Made by a program: the position numbers and the translations under genes
Part shown: positions 55,305-64,000 of the stretch, piece by piece
Layout: every line of letters starts with the position of its first letter
Position numbering within the stretch: position 1 is the first letter of the stretch
Notes under the pieces: model-generated
The model's input: the letters and a program-made list of their open reading frames with translations, nothing else
Told to the model about the DNA's origin: nothing
The model's database searches: none
Source: Viola odorata
Lineage: Eukaryota > Streptophyta > Magnoliopsida > Malpighiales > Violaceae
Direction of reading: 5' to 3'
Length of the DNA: 64,000 nucleotides
NCBI GenBank assembly: GCA_963691705.1
Contig: OY829539.1
Coordinates: 23,234,407-23,298,406 of the forward strand

Positions 55305-55847
55305 CGCCTTGGAGTTTACTTGGTGTTCTTCGTGTCTTATTAATCTCATTCCTTCTTAGTTTTTTGCGGTCAAAAGTGTCTGACTTTGCTGCCTAGTTCA
55401 GGTGGTATTTGTGCCAACTTGTGCTAGATCAAAAGATCAAAATCTGAAAAGTGTGTTCTTGGTGTTCTTACAATTTGGTGTGAAAAGGAAAATTTTGATC
55501 TAAAAATTTATTCAAGAGGCTAAAGCCTAGTGTTTCCCTCTAAAATATTATTTCCACTCACCAACTTAGCCAACAAAGTCTCCTTGGCCAAGGCATAGCC
55601 GGCCATCAAGTCCTCTTAGCCCTCCTTTGCATTAAATGCAAAGAGGGAACACAATACCTAACACCAAGACTAAGTGAAAGAGACTTTTCAAAAGTAGCAA
55701 ACATTCCTTCTTTACCAAAAGAACATTCTTAACCACTTGTGCCATCCTTTCCTCCATACTCCCACGTCCATTTCCTTTCTTTAAGTCCAGCAGTCTTTTA
55801 CTCCTTTCCAAGTTTAGGACTTAAGTCTTAAACTTAAGTCCTAAACC

Positions 55848-55885
<38 letters not shown>

Positions 55886-56453
55886 GAAAAAGTCCTTTTC
55901 ATTCAGTCCTTGACTTTGCCTTGAGTCTTTTACTCTTGTGAGTCATATTTTCCAACCTCCTTCCCTCCCAACGAGATTTCAAATTTTCTCCAAAGAATCG
56001 AGATTTCCAACGTTCTTGAAATTCTGAAAATTGTCTGCCACTTTTCCTTGAATCGCTGCAGTTTCTTTGAGTTCTTTGTTGAGTCTCTCCTACTCTTGTA
56101 CTACTCGTTTGATTATTGGTAAAGCTAGTTGTGAAGAAATGCTTGGCTTGAACCACAAGATTATTTACGACAAGAACTTGTGTGGTGAACATGATTGTGT
56201 AAGGATTTATTGAGCGATTTGTGAGCACGTATTTTTCGAGTGATCAAACACGAGTGTTTAAACACGTGAGGGAGAGATTTATTTCCCTAACCCTTGTTTA
56301 AGTGTGCAGGTACAGGGGGAACGTGAAGTTGAGTGTTTGTGAGCACGTATTTTTCGAGTGACCTAAACACCTAAACACGAGTGTTCAAACACGTGAGGGA
56401 GGGCATATTTTACTAACGCTTGATTGAGAGTGCAGGTACCATTCCTTGACACA
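55305..56453 (+). other. Leader of element G
   Basis: About 1.15 kb without a gene. It holds a run of 30 A at 55853-55882 and two leader repeats (AAACACGAGTGTTxAAACACGTGAGGGAG at 56244-56280 and 56371-56402), each followed by a TGCAGGTAC junction-like motif. It aligns in patches with the leader of element E. Confidence 0.7.
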
Positions 56454-56821
56454 ATGTCCAGCCGAAGTAGACCTCATTCTAGTAGTAGTAGAAGTGCCGA
56501 GGCCCTAGAGCAAGTCCTTGCTGCCTTGGCCTCATTAAAGGCTACTGCTGAACGAACCGAGGCACGTCTCACCTTGCTAGAGGGGATTAATAAGTCCCCG
56601 GTAACCCCAAGGGAGTTTCCCCCTAAGCCCCTAAAGGTTCCCACGAGGAGCATGTTGTTTGTGAGACCGAAGAGGAGGGTCACCTTGACAGTGATGAGGT
56701 GCATGATCCTTTACAGGCCAAGCTCAAAGGGGTGGCCAGCCGTGGCTTCCCTAGTTGCCTCACCACGGAGACCCGAAAAACAGTCCCACCTCCTCCTAAG
56801 GTACCCATAACTGAGGAGTAA
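56454..56821 (+). pseudogene. Broken N-terminal part of G gag, or an upstream ORF
   Basis: From the ATG at 56454 (MSSRSRPHSSSSRSAEALEQ) a coiled-coil-like segment ALASLKATAERTEARLTLLE reads well. Near 56640 the sensible sequence moves to another frame (acidic CETEEEGHLDSDEVHDPL, then PPPPKVPITEE) and ends at a TAA at 56819-56821, immediately before the ATGATG of the large frame and in its phase. Most likely one indel and one stop in the original gag start; less likely a genuine separate upstream ORF. Confidence 0.65.
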
Positions 56822-59800
56822 ATGATGTCCATCCGAAAGAAGTATGACAACGTCAACCTTGACCGAAGGGATCTCAATGCAACAAGTAGTAGACCACTAA
56901 TTCCTCATTATCATGCTAAAACCACACCTCATAACACACATGGATTTTATGAGGAACCTTGTGATAGTGGTGGTGAAGAGTTTGAAGAGCCTCCACGGTC
57001 CCATAGGGGTAGGCGACAACGAAACCCCACTTTTCAGTTTGGAACGCATTTTGAGGCGACACAAGAACAGAAGGTTGATGACAAGTTGAGTGGTATTAAA
57101 GTGCAAATTCCTACCTTTAGAGGCACTACTGATCCTTCGGAGTACCTCAAATGGGAAGGGAAAATTCAGCGTATTTTTAATTGTCACCGGTATTCGGATG
57201 AGAAGAGAGTCAAGCTAGCTGCCATGGAGTTTGATGATTATGCGGTTAGTTGGTGGGATAAGGTTTACAAAAACAGAGGGGCAAAGGATGCCATCCGGGA
57301 TTGGGAAGAGATGAAGCGGGTAATGAGAGCTCGGTTTGTGCCCGCTAATCACAAACGGGACTTGCAAAACAAGTTACAAGGCCTCAAGCAAGGTTCCAAG
57401 TCCGTGGGTGAGTATTTTAATGAGCTTCTTATCAAAACCGAAACCGATGAGAGTGAAGAAATCACTATGTCTCGGTTCCTTAATGGGCTCAATGAACGGA
57501 TTCGGTATAAGCTTGAGTTGAAGGAGCTTGACCACTTGGAACCTATGCTCCATTATGCCTTAAAAGTGGAAGCATACGAGTCCACCAAGAAGAAACCTTA
57601 CACTAACCGAAACACTGCCCAAACCTACTCTTCAACCCCAAAAACACCATGGAAATCCTACCCTAAAGACCAACCAAACCAAAAAGATCCCAAAACAGTG
57701 AACCCCAACCCAAAACCATACACACCTTACTCCAAGAGTAACACTCCTAATCCTCCGCCAAAGCAGACCCCTAACACACTCACTACCAATCCAAATCAGC
57801 CCAAGAGATTCTCATCGAACATCCAATGTTATCGATGCCAAGGAAGAGGTCACATTGCATCCGAGTGCCCCAACCGACGAATAGTGATCATCCGTGAGGG
57901 TAACTATGAAACTGAAAGTGATGATGAGATGGAAGAAGAGGATGGGATGAAAGAAGAAGAAACTGAAAGTAGTGAAGAAGAAGTGGTTCCGACAGCCCCT
58001 ATGACTTTGGTTGTGAGGAGGAGCATGAGTGCTCAAACAAAGGAGGAGGATATCCAGGAAGAGCAACGGGAGAACCTTTTCCATTCATGGTGTGAAGTCA
58101 AAGGTAAAATTGTTTCACTTATTGTTGATAATGGGAGTGTGGTGGATGTAGCAAGCCATCTCTTAGTCTTGAAGCTTGGTTTGCCTACAACCCCACATCC
58201 CAATCCTTACTCTTTGCATTGGTTTAATGATGATGGGGAAGTGAAGGTAAAAGAGCAAATTCTTGTAGCTCTTAAGATGGGTGGTTATGAGGATGAACGA
58301 TTGTGCGATGTGGTTCCCATGGATGCGAGTCATCTCATTCTTGGTCGACCATGGCAATTTGATAGGTGGGTAGTCCATGATGGTCGGACTAACAAGCTTC
58401 ATCTCACTCACCGTGGGAAGAAGTTCAGCTTTGTTCCACTCACTCCTATACAAGTCCGGGAAGATCAAATGCACATGGCAAAAGCAAGTGCAGAATTTCA
58501 GTTAATGAGGAAGATGAGAGACAAGAGAGGAGAGAAGAAAGTAAGTTGTGCGAAAGAGGAAAAAACCAGCCATGAAAAAAGTAAGCATGGTATCTTGAGG
58601 GAAGGTGAGTGTAGCTCACAAGAAAAGAGAGGAGAGAAGAAAGTAAGAGGAGAGCTGAATACACGCCATGACAAAAGTAAGCATGGTAGAGAAAGTGAGC
58701 CAAAACAGTTGAGTGTAGTAGCGAGGGGTAAGAATGTGAGGCAAGCCTTTGTCACCAACAAAGTGTGCCTTGTGCTTCGGTACAAGCCCCATTGTTTGAA
58801 TGCTGCCACTAACCCCATTTCTTCTCTACCAAGTCCACTTGTTTCCCTTTTGCAGGAATTTGATGATGTGTTTCCATCCGAGATGCCTAGTGGTCTTCCT
58901 CCCATCCATGGAATAGAACACAAGATAGACCTTGTGCCCGGTGCTACCATACCAAATAGACCAGCCTATCGATGCAACCCCGAGGAAACAAAAGAGCTCC
59001 AAAAGCAAGTCGAGGAGTTGTTGAGTAAAGGCTTCATTAGGGAAAGTATGTCCCCTTGCGCTGTGCCCGTACTACTTGTACCGAAGAAAGATGGGACATG
59101 GAGGATGTGTGTGGACTGTCGCGCGGTCAATAAGATCACAGTGAGGTATCGACATCCCATACCACGCCTCGATGATATGCTTGATGAGTTAAGTGGGAGT
59201 ACGGTCTATTCCAAGATTGACCTCATGAGTGGTTACCACCAAATCCGAATGCACGAGGGCGACGAATGGAAAACAGCCTTCAAAACCAAACATGGTTTGT
59301 ATGAATGGATGGTAATGCCTTTTGGTTTATCCAATGCCCCTAGCACTTTTATGAGATTGATGAATTATGTGCTGCGAGAATTCATAGGAAAATATGTTGT
59401 TGTGTATTTTGATGATATTCTTGTGTATAGTCCTTCTCTTGAACAACATGTGAATCACTTGCGCACCATACTTGACACTTTGCGTGCATATCAGTTATAT
59501 GCTAAACTTTCTAAGTGTGAATTATGCTTGGATAGAGTACATTTTCTTGGCTTTGTTGTGAGTATAGATGGCGTACAGGTTGATGAGGAAAAGGTGAAGG
59601 CCATTCGAGAGTGGCCTAATCCTAAGAATGCTAGTGAAGTGAGATCCTTCCATGGTCTCGCGAGTTTTTATCGTCGATTTGTACCAAACTTCTCAACCAT
59701 AGCTGCTCCCCTCAATGAGCTCACCAAGAAACATGTAACTTTTGAGTGGGGAAGTCGACAAGAGGCAGCTTTCAAGGAACTCAAGGAGAGACTTATGCAA

Positions 59801-61675
59801 TCTCCGGTGTTAGCCTTACCCAACTTCAATAAGGCTTTCGAGTTAGAGTGTGATGCAAGTGGCATAGGCATAGGAGCTGTCCTAACTCAAGAGGGACGAC
59901 CCATTGCATACTTTAGTGAGAAACTCAGCGGGGCCCAGCTCAACTACTCCACGTATGATAGGGAACTATATGCCTTAGTGAGAACACTCATGGTGTGGGA
60001 ACATTACTTGCTGCCAAATCAGTTTGTCATCCACACCGACCACTTAAGTTTGAAGTTCCTTCAAGGCCAAGCCAAGTTGAACAAACGCCACGCCAAGTGG
60101 ATGGAATTCATTGAGGCATTTCCCTACACCATCAAGTACAAGCAAGGCAAGGAGAACGTGGTAGCCGACGCCCTCTCGCGAAGGTATGCTCTCTTGAACT
60201 CCCTTGATGCACAACTATTTGGGTTTTCACATTTAATTGAATTGTATGAGAATGATGAGGATTTTTGTGACATATATGCAGCATGTGCACATGGATCACA
60301 TACGCATTTCTTTAGGCATGATAATTATTTGTTCAAGTATGATAAATTGTGTGTGCCCCGTTCTAATGTTCGAGAACTACTTGTGTTGGAAGCTCATGGA
60401 GGAGCTTTAAGTGGTCACTTTGGCATCACCAAAATGTTGCATGCTTTAAAGTCTCATTTCTATTGGCCGCGAATGAAAGTAGATGTGGCTAACATTGTGA
60501 ATCGGTGCATTGCTTGTAAACTTGCCAAATCCAAATCTAAACATCATGCTATCTATATGCCTCTACCTGTTGCACAACACCCATGGGTAGATTTATCTAT
60601 GGATTTTGTTTTGGGTTTGCCTAAGTCTAGGAATGGCCATGATTCTATCTTTGTTGTGGTGGATCGATTTTCCAAAATGGCACATTTTATACCATGTTCG
60701 AAAACTCATGATGCTACACATATTGCCTCTTTATTTTTCCAACATGTGGTAAGAATACATGGAATGCCTAAGAGTATTGTGAGTGATAGGGACACCAAGT
60801 TTTTGAGTCATTTTTGGCGGACTCTTTGGGCGAAGTTGGGGACTAAACTTCTCTTCTCCACCACGTGTCACCCTCAAACAGATGGCCAAACGGAGGTGGT
60901 GAATAGAACTTTAGGCTCATTACTTCGTATAATGATTGCTAAACATGGAGTGAAATGGGAGGATTGCATTGCATTTGCTGAATTTGCCTACAATAATGCT
61001 TATCATACATCCATCGGGTTTTCTCCTTTTGAGGTGGTTTACGGGTTCAAACCCCTGACCCCTCTTGATCTCTCACCTTTGCCTTTGAGTTCTCTTAAGT
61101 GTGTAGATGGTAGTTCCAAGGCTACAGCTGTTAAGAAACTCCATGAGCAAGTCCGCAAAAATATTGAGAGTATGAACGAAAAAGTAGTGGCCAAGCGCAA
61201 TAAGGGCAAGGTCCCTACTTCCTTTGAACAGGGTCAATGGGTGTGGCTTCACTGGAGCAAGGACCGATTTCCACGTGAACGCCAAAGCAAGCTAAGTCCA
61301 AGGGGAGACGGGCCTTTTCAAATTATCCGTCGCATTGACGCCAACGCCTATGTCCTAGATCTTCCAAGGGAATATGGGGGAATCAGCCGTACCTTCAATG
61401 TTAATGATCTGTCTTTCTACCCCGAAGATGAAGAAGACCCTCAAGAAATGGATTCGAGGACGAATCCTTTCGAAGGGGAAGGAGTTGATATGATCCCGGA
61501 CCCTTCCAACACCCTTATCGACACTCAAGATGTGTACCCTCAATGTCCGATCACACGAAGCAAGGCAAGAGGTTTGTCCTTATGGTTGGAAGGCAAAATG
61601 AGAGAGAACGGATCCACCCAAGTCAAGGAAAAGCCGGCCTATGTGATTTTCCATCGAACCAAAGAAGATGCATGA
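56822..61675 (+). CDS. Gag-pol polyprotein of element G (1617 aa)
   Basis: Start at the ATGATG of 56822, right after a stop. Capsid-like gag at about residues 85-265 (PSEYLKWEGKIQRIFNCHRY, VSWWDKVYKNRG, VGEYFNELLIKTETDESEEI); zinc knuckle CYRCQGRGHIASEC at 336; acidic linker; protease IVDNGSVVDVASHL at 436; basic linker with HEKSKHG and HDKSKHG repeats; RT with PYRCNPEE-type entry, VDCRAVNKITV, and catalytic YFDD at 862; RNase H LECDASGIGIGAVL and HTDHLSLK; integrase HHCC (HGGALSGHFG near 1192, CIACKLAKSK), then D 1261, D 1322, E 1358 (spacing 35), and GPF module LSPRGDGPFQIIRRI. The last about 62 residues lie in the 3' LTR. All catalytic residues I could check are present. Only the gag start looks damaged. 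Confidence 0.94.
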   Translation: MMSIRKKYDNVNLDRRDLNATSSRPLIPHYHAKTTPHNTHGFYEEPCDSGGEEFEEPPRSHRGRRQRNPTFQFGTHFEATQEQKVDDKLSGIKVQIPTFRGTTDPSEYLKWEGKIQRIFNCHRYSDEKRVKLAAMEFDDYAVSWWDKVYKNRGAKDAIRDWEEMKRVMRARFVPANHKRDLQNKLQGLKQGSKSVGEYFNELLIKTETDESEEITMSRFLNGLNERIRYKLELKELDHLEPMLHYALKVEAYESTKKKPYTNRNTAQTYSSTPKTPWKSYPKDQPNQKDPKTVNPNPKPYTPYSKSNTPNPPPKQTPNTLTTNPNQPKRFSSNIQCYRCQGRGHIASECPNRRIVIIREGNYETESDDEMEEEDGMKEEETESSEEEVVPTAPMTLVVRRSMSAQTKEEDIQEEQRENLFHSWCEVKGKIVSLIVDNGSVVDVASHLLVLKLGLPTTPHPNPYSLHWFNDDGEVKVKEQILVALKMGGYEDERLCDVVPMDASHLILGRPWQFDRWVVHDGRTNKLHLTHRGKKFSFVPLTPIQVREDQMHMAKASAEFQLMRKMRDKRGEKKVSCAKEEKTSHEKSKHGILREGECSSQEKRGEKKVRGELNTRHDKSKHGRESEPKQLSVVARGKNVRQAFVTNKVCLVLRYKPHCLNAATNPISSLPSPLVSLLQEFDDVFPSEMPSGLPPIHGIEHKIDLVPGATIPNRPAYRCNPEETKELQKQVEELLSKGFIRESMSPCAVPVLLVPKKDGTWRMCVDCRAVNKITVRYRHPIPRLDDMLDELSGSTVYSKIDLMSGYHQIRMHEGDEWKTAFKTKHGLYEWMVMPFGLSNAPSTFMRLMNYVLREFIGKYVVVYFDDILVYSPSLEQHVNHLRTILDTLRAYQLYAKLSKCELCLDRVHFLGFVVSIDGVQVDEEKVKAIREWPNPKNASEVRSFHGLASFYRRFVPNFSTIAAPLNELTKKHVTFEWGSRQEAAFKELKERLMQSPVLALPNFNKAFELECDASGIGIGAVLTQEGRPIAYFSEKLSGAQLNYSTYDRELYALVRTLMVWEHYLLPNQFVIHTDHLSLKFLQGQAKLNKRHAKWMEFIEAFPYTIKYKQGKENVVADALSRRYALLNSLDAQLFGFSHLIELYENDEDFCDIYAACAHGSHTHFFRHDNYLFKYDKLCVPRSNVRELLVLEAHGGALSGHFGITKMLHALKSHFYWPRMKVDVANIVNRCIACKLAKSKSKHHAIYMPLPVAQHPWVDLSMDFVLGLPKSRNGHDSIFVVVDRFSKMAHFIPCSKTHDATHIASLFFQHVVRIHGMPKSIVSDRDTKFLSHFWRTLWAKLGTKLLFSTTCHPQTDGQTEVVNRTLGSLLRIMIAKHGVKWEDCIAFAEFAYNNAYHTSIGFSPFEVVYGFKPLTPLDLSPLPLSSLKCVDGSSKATAVKKLHEQVRKNIESMNEKVVAKRNKGKVPTSFEQGQWVWLHWSKDRFPRERQSKLSPRGDGPFQIIRRIDANAYVLDLPREYGGISRTFNVNDLSFYPEDEEDPQEMDSRTNPFEGEGVDMIPDPSNTLIDTQDVYPQCPITRSKARGLSLWLEGKMRENGSTQVKEKPAYVIFHRTKEDA
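61471..61485 (+). other. Polypurine tract of element G
   Basis: CGAAGGGGAAGGAGT directly before the 3' LTR; it is also coding sequence of gag-pol. Confidence 0.82.
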
Positions 61676-62441
61676 CCGTGATCACTGTTCGTCCTAACCG
61701 TGAATCACGCCTGGAGAATTTTGGGAAACGTGATCACGGTTAGGCCTAACCGTGAATCACGCTATCTTCTGATGTGGGAGCTGATCCTTGGGTGCCTTAC
61801 AGTGATCACGGTTCGTTCTAACCGTGAATCACAGTAGGAGTTATGTCGAGCGTGATTCACGTTAAGGATTAGCAGTGATCACGCTAATGAGTTTTTGGCT
61901 AACGTGATCACGGTTCGTCCTAACCGTGAATCACGTTAGCGTCGGATTTGTTACCTTTTTGCTTACTTGTATAAATAGCTCTTGTTTCATTTTCTTAGTC
62001 TATTTTTTTGACTTGAGTGATATTTGATAAGTTGAGAGCACTCCTTAAACTTATCACCTAGGTCCTTAAACTCTTCAATCCTTCTTGGAGAAAGATCGCT
62101 TGAGTAGAGAACACTCCTCCCGATCTTCCTCCGGGAAACCTTTGTAATCGAATTTGTAACAAGTTTGGGTGACTCAAATATATTTGAAGCTTTGTTTGCG
62201 GGATTGGTTTGAGCTTGACAAGTGGTGCATTTGTTCATTACTTCCGTTTTGTCCATCTAACAACATTCAACACTCCGGTACTTTGTTTCTTCCTTTCTAC
62301 TCTATATTTCCGCTGCAAATCCGTGTCTTTGTGTGTGAACTTCGTGTCTTTCTTTCAAGTCTTGTTGATAACTCCATCGGCTAGATCCTTCTCAAGCTCC
62401 ATATATCATTCGGCTTACTTACACTAGGCCGGATCATATCA
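61486..62441 (+). repeat. 3' LTR of element G (956 bp)
   Basis: Same length as the 5' LTR, about 15 substitutions, no gap seen. Most differences (about nine) fall in the palindrome array, which is only about 28 percent of the LTR. Ends GGCCGGATCATATCA. Confidence 0.95.
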
Positions 62442-62446
62442 ACTGG

Positions 62447-63433
62447 ACTATTGCCGATATCAAGGGCCTGTCTCCAGCCCTGTGCACCCACCGAATCTAT
62501 CTTGATGATACCAACAAAATAGTTCGTCAGCCTCAACGTCGGTTGAACCCTCCCATGATGGAAGTAGTGAAGAAAGAAGTGCTGAAATTATTAGATGCTG
62601 GTGTCATCTACCCCATATCTGATAGCCCCTGGGTCAGCCCTATCCAGGTCGTGCCAAAGAAATCTGGCATTACCATCACTCTAGGCCAAGATGGTGAATC
62701 CAACCCAATCCGAATCCAAAATAGCTGGAGAGTGTGTATTGACTATCGGCGTCTCAACGCCGCTACAAGAAAGGATCATTTCCCGCTTCCATTCATCGGT
62801 CAGATGTTGGAACGTCTCGCGGGTAAGACACACTACTGCTGTCTTGATGGGTATTTTGAATTCCATCAGATTCCAGTTGCTCTGGAGGACCAGGAAAAGA
62901 CCACCTTTACCTGCCCTTTTAGAACCTTCGCGTATCGCCGGATGCCCTTTGGTCTTTGTAACGCCCCCGCTACTTTCCAGCGCTGTATGATGAGTATCTT
63001 CTCAGAATTCGTCGAGGACGGTATCGAGGTCTTTATGGATGACTTCACGGTATATGGGAATTCTTTCCACGAATGCATCTCCAATTTGAGAAAAGTCTTG
63101 CGCCGATGTGTTGAGACCAACCTAGTCCTGAACTTTGAAAAATACCGCTTCATGGTCGATCGAGGTCTCGTCCTTGGTCACATTATATCCAGCAAGGGAA
63201 TCGAAGTTGATAAGGCCAAAGTTGAGGTGATTGAATCCCTTCCATACCCATCCAGTGTGCGGGATATTCGCTCCTTCCTCGGACATGTTGGGTTCTATCG
63301 ACGTTTCATTAAGGACTTCTTGAAAATCTCCAGGCCCGTGTGCCGACTGCTGCAAAAAGACGTGGAGTTTCTATTCGATGAAGAATGCAAGGCTGCGTTT
63401 GATTTGCTGAAAAGCAAACTCACTTCTATTTGA
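62447..63433 (+). pseudogene. Athila-F reverse transcriptase
   Basis: Continues the Athila-F frame after G: IADIKGLSPALCTHRIYL, PQRRLNPPMMEVVKKEVLKL, CIDYRRLNAATRKDHFPLPF, PFGLCNAPATFQRCM, catalytic VFMDDFTVYG, then GIEVDKAKVEVIESLPYPSS and SVRDIRSFLGHVGFYRRFIK. It runs about 320 codons with no stop until a deletion near 63430 shifts the frame into a TGA. LDGYFEFHQI has Tyr-Phe-Glu where Athila-A has RYSGF. RT is inactive only because gag, the RNase H junction and the G insertion break it. Confidence 0.9.
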
Positions 63434-64000
63434 AATTATGTGTGATGCAAGTAACCAGGCCCTGGGCGCCGTTTTGGGTCAGAAGAAAGACAAAGAAACC
63501 TATGTTATCTATTACGCGTCTAAACTTCTGGATCCAGCCCAACAGAATTACACCACTACCGAAAAAGAGCTCCTGGCAGTTATTTATGCCCTGGACAAGT
63601 TCCGCCAATATCTCCTTGGGACTCATGTTATAGTGTATTCTGATCATTCTGCTCTCCGGTGCTTGTTGACCAAGGCTGATGCCAACCCACGTCTCATAAG
63701 ATGGATCCTCTTGCTCCAAGAATTTGATATTTTAATTAAGGACAAGAAAGGATGCGAGAATCTTGTGGCCGACCATCTCAGCAAGCTTCCAGCCCAAGAC
63801 GACAATTCCAAGGAACCCATCCAAGACACCTTCCCGGATGAGTATCTTTGTCTAGCCCAAGCTGTTCAGTATCCATGGTTCTCAGATGTAGCTAACTTTT
63901 GTGCCACTAGATCTTTTCCAGCAGATGCTTCAGCTTCAGAGCGAACTCGCATTCAGAAGCAGTCCAAGTATTACATATGGGATAGCCCATATCTTTGGAA
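63429..64000 (+). pseudogene. Athila-F RNase H and start of integrase (open to window edge)
   Basis: Open from 63429 to the edge in a frame different from RT. It reads FEIMCDASNQALGAVLGQKK (first catalytic Asp), YTTTEKELLAVIYALDKFRQ (Glu), VYSDHSALRCLL (Asp), RLIRWILLLQEFDILIKDKK, and CENLVADHLSKL, then the linker toward the integrase zinc finger (KYYIWDSPYLWK). About a dozen residues between the RT connection and RNase H are missing compared with the family, the likely deletion that causes the frame change. Confidence 0.88.

Larger units (their letters stand above)
54329..62441 (+). mobile_element. Element G: complete Ty3/gypsy LTR retrotransposon, nearly intact
   Basis: 8113 bases with two 956-base LTRs, primer site, leader, a 1617-codon gag-pol frame (56822-61675), a polypurine tract and a target duplication. 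By eye the LTRs differ at about 15 positions. At a commonly assumed plant rate of 1.3e-8 per site per year that is about 0.6 million years; the rate for this species is unknown. Lineage is uncertain: gag, protease and C-terminus resemble non-Athila, non-Tat families such as Reina/CRM-type chromoviruses, but no canonical chromodomain is seen. Confidence 0.93.
49981..64000 (+). mobile_element. Athila-F: Athila-type retrotransposon, 5' part, interrupted by G
   Basis: 5' LTR (49981-51511), tRNA-Asp-type primer site, gag and protease (51566-54328), then after element G the RT (62447-63433) and RNase H (63429 to the window edge). All gag-protease parts keep one frame and are broken only by stops. 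The left flank is element D. Confidence 0.88.

Noticed and set aside
58446..58950. Minus-strand frames of 85 and 150 codons inside G
   Set aside because: Mirror frames of the intact gag-pol; no support.
1..64000. tRNA or rRNA genes
   Set aside because: No cloverleaf with the usual internal promoter motifs and no rRNA core sequence was noticed; the only tRNA-related sequences are primer-binding sites.

Overview
The window looks like heterochromatic, repeat-packed DNA of a flowering plant, probably a eudicot. It holds several Ty3/gypsy lineages known from plants (Ogre/Tat, Athila, and one further Ty3/gypsy family), with plant-type LTRs and primer sites matching the tRNA-Arg and tRNA-Asp types. 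I found no host gene, rRNA, tRNA or CRISPR array. Almost every base can be placed in one of seven LTR retrotransposons or one solo LTR.

Layout, by nesting. The outermost identifiable element is Athila-C (minus strand; 26520-33604 with gaps). Left arm: Tat-B (plus; 16012-26519 visible) sits in the 3' LTR of Athila-C. Athila-A (minus; 11157-16011 visible) sits in the 5' LTR of Tat-B. An Ogre-like element (minus; 1-11156, cut by the window edge) sits in the RT gene of Athila-A. Right arm: Tat/Retand-like element D (plus; 33605-49980 visible) sits in the integrase gene of Athila-C. Element E (plus; 35572-42097) sits in the gag zinc knuckle of D. Athila-F (plus; 49981-64000, cut by the edge) sits in the 3' part of D. 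Element G (plus; 54329-62441) sits inside the RT-proximal coding region of Athila-F. A solo Athila-type LTR (29909-31250) splits the env-like gene of Athila-C. Stacking order agrees with decay: innermost G has LTRs differing by about 15 of 956 positions by eye and a 1617-codon open gag-pol, the Ogre copy has an unbroken gag-pro frame, while the older layers carry many stops and deletions.

How the parts work together. Each element carries its own promoter in the LTR, a primer-binding site just inside it, and (where not lost) gag, protease, RT, RNase H and integrase. The Ogre copy has the extra ORF1 of its lineage and a gag with a duplicated pair of zinc-knuckle modules. D carries an antisense gene downstream of pol with its own TATA-like box and two intron-like gaps. 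E has no gag-pol: it carries a degraded reading frame of about 1000 codons of unknown function. Yet it shares LTR ends, primer site, leader repeats and an ORF that runs into the 3' LTR with G, so E looks like a non-autonomous relative that G-type proteins could mobilise.

The most unusual items are element E and its unknown polyprotein, the duplicated knuckle module in the Ogre gag, the antisense spliced-looking gene in D, and the many tandem repeat arrays inside the Ogre and Tat elements (candidate satellite precursors).
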